From: Triparma columacea
Lineage: Eukaryota; Sar; Bolidophyceae; Parmales; Triparmaceae
Direction: 5' to 3'
Assembly: GCA_030267965.1 (NCBI GenBank)
Contig: BRYA01001552.1
Span: 1-17,642, forward strand
Length of the DNA: 17,642 nt
In this document: one piece after another, positions 15,401-17,642 of the stretch
Layout of the letters: every line of letters starts with the position of its first letter
Numbering within the stretch: position 1 is the first letter of the stretch
Position numbers and translations under genes: made by a program
Notes under the pieces: generated by a model
Told to the model about the DNA's origin: nothing
The model's input: only the letters and a program-made list of their open reading frames with translations
Databases searched by the model: none

Positions 15401-17642
15401 TAAACTTGTCAAGCTTCTGGATGACCGAGGAGCCGTTGAAGGCCTTATTGACAATACTACCGGCGCCGATGTCAAGATTATCGAGCTTGCTGATGTCTTC
15501 CACGACGAACGCGACAAGATCATTGACTTTCTCCTCACCGATTGTGAGCAGGGCAAGCTCCGAAGGAAGACCCTCCAGGAGTATGACGAAAAGGAAGGAG
15601 TCATTCACAGACTCGTCTACTGGCAGCACTACGGCATTGGGAATAAGTTTGTCGAATTTCTCCTCGACGTCAAAGTCGTATCTCCTGACAAATCGATGAA
15701 CATTATGGATTTGGCACCCCTTGCTGAGGATGACCTTTCTGATGAGGCATCAGCGATGCTTGTCGAAATTCTAGCGTCAATAAAGACCAAGACTGTCAAG
15801 CGAGGTGTCATTAAGGGCAAACTTAGCTTCACTGACTTTGAGTTTGGACAAACTGCAGTCACCATGGTGGGAACTCTTAAGGCAGAGGAGAGAGCAACAG
15901 AGATGACACCAGAAGTTCATGTTCGCACAGTCAAAACCTTTAAGAGTGTGAGATCCATGAGATTTAGGAACAGTGGCAGGACCAAGAAGGGAGACGTCAA
16001 GGTTGCGTATGCAGCAGTAAAGGGTATTATGGAGGAGATCGGGAAGCATTTCAGACAGCCTGGTGTCATTGATGAGAGGAGGAAAAGACACTTTGTAGAA
16101 TTGGTCATGCCCAATGCGCCAACTCTTACTGAGGAAGAGGACGGGATGCTGGAAAGTGTCGCAGGGCTCGAGGAGGAACTCTACAAGAAGGGAAAGAGAG
16201 TCAAAGGGACACTGAAGGAGGGTATCGACAAGTTCCTGTGGAGAGAAGAGGACAATGTGTGGGCAGCCTTTGGGGTCACTGTGGACAAGTCAGCAGAGGG
16301 TATGCTGGCTGAGCTAAGTTTAGGTGACACTTACAAATATGCAGGAGACCATCTGAAGGAGAATGGTAATCTGCCTAGAGTTATTAGAAACAATGTTGAT
16401 GGAACTAGAAGTTACCATCAACACCAAGGAGTTCACCTGCCTAGTCCAGCAAAAGACCGTCTCTTTGAAGCCTGGTTTACTTGGAAGGAAATCAAGTTGA
16501 GCAGTGGCAGGGCAGGATACTTGTTGGGGCTTGTGCCGCTGACAGAGTACCCTGGAGGAGGCTGCAAGGACCTCAGTAAGAAGGGATTTGAGCTAGCAGA
16601 GACTACAGGTGTCTACTTCTTCAATGAGATTGCCCCAAATGTCTGTAGAGTGACACGTGTTCAAACAGTTGATCTGAAATTTAGTGGCATTCATAAGACA
16701 GTGATGGACAAAGCCATTGACTACCTTGCAAAGAATCAGCTTGTTGAGGCCAACAGGTTGCAGAATAAGTTCAGGAGGAAAGGGAAGGAGGTTGATGCTG
16801 AGGTCAGGGGGGCCTTGGTGGAGAGGATGAGGGAGGGTGTTGAGTTGGAGGAGGACCAGAAGAAGGTGTTTGGGGAGTTGGAGGAGCTCTTTGGTGGGGA
16901 GGAGGAAGAAGGGTGGGGGCCTCTTGAGTCACCTTATGGGGGAGTGAAGATGGAGATCATGTACAAGCAGCAGGAGAAAGGGGAAAAGACACTCACTTTG
17001 GGAAGAGCCGAGTGTGTTGCCGACTGCTCAGCCGAGGATGCAGCTGCTTGGTTCTTTGAGTACTGCAGCAGGGAGAGGATGGCAGTGGATAGAGAGGAAG
17101 GGAACCCTGCAAGGCTGGAGATAATGAAGAGTGACGAAGGAAGCGTTAATGAGAAGGTGTTTGTAACAGTAAGGAAGCTTCCCTTCCCTTTTTACAAAAG
17201 AGAGTTTGTGATGAGATATGTGTGGCAAAAGGGACATCAAGACAGCAACATGTCTGTGGCCTTTGTCCCAGCTAAAGAGCAGGTAGACTATGGGGGAAAT
17301 CTAGGAAAGCTTGTGCGGGCAACAACAAGTGGCATTCTTACTGCCAAGAATATTGAGGACCATAACGGTGTTCTCCAGTGTAAACTTACATTGACCCAAT
17401 TTATGGACACAGGGGGGCATATTCCAGTCAAAATTGTCGACAGATCTACTCCACGAGTACTAAGTACGATAGCAACACTAAGGGACTCCATCAAGCGGGA
17501 TGAAGAGGTTGATAAATCTGCACTGGCCTCTCTTGCCAACATCATCAAGAATGATACTCAAGATTATACAGATGAGGAGAAGGTGGCAATCAGGAAAGGG
17601 AAAGAGTTCTACGAAAAGTGCAAGGAGGGGAGGAATTTTGAT
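12434..17642 (+). CDS. Large START-like-domain protein with a multi-exon disordered N-terminus (3' end outside window)
   Basis: Exons inferred from GT-AG sites and frame: 12434-12563, 12712-12984, 13149-13484, 13661-13822, 13988-14097, 14440-14617, 14750-14782, 14917-14949 and 15079 to the window end, giving 1273 codons without a stop. Residues 1-418 are acidic, Ser/Glu-rich and look disordered. The last exon starts with three I-S-G motifs, then a helical region (about 515-810) unfamiliar to me. Two START-like segments follow: ~812-960 (V-W-A-A-F-G-V-T-V-D-K-S-A-E) and ~1032-1220 (A-E-C-V-A-D-C-S-A-E-D-A-A-A-W, then F-P-F-Y-K-R-E-F-V-M-R-Y-V-W). START domains bind lipids in a hydrophobic pocket, so lipid sensing or transfer is plausible; the ligand and membrane are unknown. 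The ATG at 12434 is the least certain part, since an upstream exon could exist. The domain call rests on motif recognition, not a profile search. Confidence 0.68.
14098..14439 (+). other. Double-length intron with an internal CAG|GTAAGA site
   Basis: This 342-nt intron (phase 0) of the START-like gene is about twice the size of its neighbours (129-176 nt). At 14270-14278 an acceptor-like sequence with a pyrimidine-containing tract (ttgcacaactctccatgctt) is followed directly by a donor GTAAGA, dividing it into 175 and 167 nt. It may be a zero-length (recursive) splice site or the scar of a lost exon. Read in phase 1, bases after the site stay open to about 14400 but show no good donor. Confidence 0.45.
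14750..14949 (+). repeat. Twin 33-nt exons (tandem exon duplication)
   Basis: Exons 14750-14782 and 14917-14949 are both 33 nt, both phase 1-1, both end in an Asp-Ala-Arg-Arg sequence and 'agacgag' before GTGAGT, and match at 22 of 33 bases. They are separated by a 134-nt intron and flanked by introns of 132 and 129 nt. A duplicated exon-intron unit of about 165 bp explains this. Confidence 0.7.

Noticed and set aside
15276..16114. Several minus-strand frames of 65-117 codons under the last exon of the START-like gene
   Set aside because: They lie opposite an uninterrupted plus-strand frame with recognisable domains and show no features of their own.

Overview
The window is nuclear DNA from a eukaryote, most likely a photosynthetic stramenopile alga. 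A Parmales/Bolidophyceae (Triparma-like) origin is my best guess, from recognition rather than a search. The grounds are spliceosomal introns with GTGAG donors and CAG acceptors, a gene product with a signal peptide ending in a diatom-type 'S|F-V-N-P' plastid-targeting junction, BspA-type leucine-rich repeat genes, an ankyrin-MYND protein, and a large START-like protein of a type I associate with such algae.

Layout, left to right. (1) 1-1070 (+): 3' part of an ankyrin-repeat/MYND zinc-finger gene, open at the left edge. (2) About 1253-7016: three head-to-tail copies of one gene plus its flank, all on the minus strand. Each encodes a BspA/TpLRR (LRR_5-like) protein built of 23-residue (69-bp) repeats, with 6, 10 and 17 canonical repeats. 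Copies 1 and 2 share an acidic N-terminus that copy 3 has lost. Copies 1 and 3 share the C-terminal tail that copy 2 has partly lost, so the family is a mosaic. (3) 7021-7677 (-): a parvulin-type peptidyl-prolyl isomerase with a probable bipartite plastid presequence and a C-terminal membrane segment. (4) 8056-11918 (+): a six-exon gene for a homologue of MIOS (Mio/Sea4), a subunit of the GATOR2/SEA complex that relays amino-acid status to TORC1; the reconstructed reading frame is 989 residues. (5) 12434-17642 (+): a nine-exon gene running off the right edge. Small exons, most of them phase 1-1 and so removable without a frame change, encode a disordered N-terminus. The last exon, over 2.5 kb and open to the window end, encodes a helical region and two START-like domains.

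The genes do not look like one pathway. They are ordinary nuclear genes placed next to a young, expanding LRR cluster. Most unusual are the LRR cluster (near-identical 69-bp modules in which variation is confined to a few codons) and the N-terminal exon architecture of the START-like gene: twin 33-nt exons, repeated exon modules, and a CAG|GTAAGA site that splits a double-length intron into two normal-length halves. No tRNA, rRNA, CRISPR array or intact transposon was seen.
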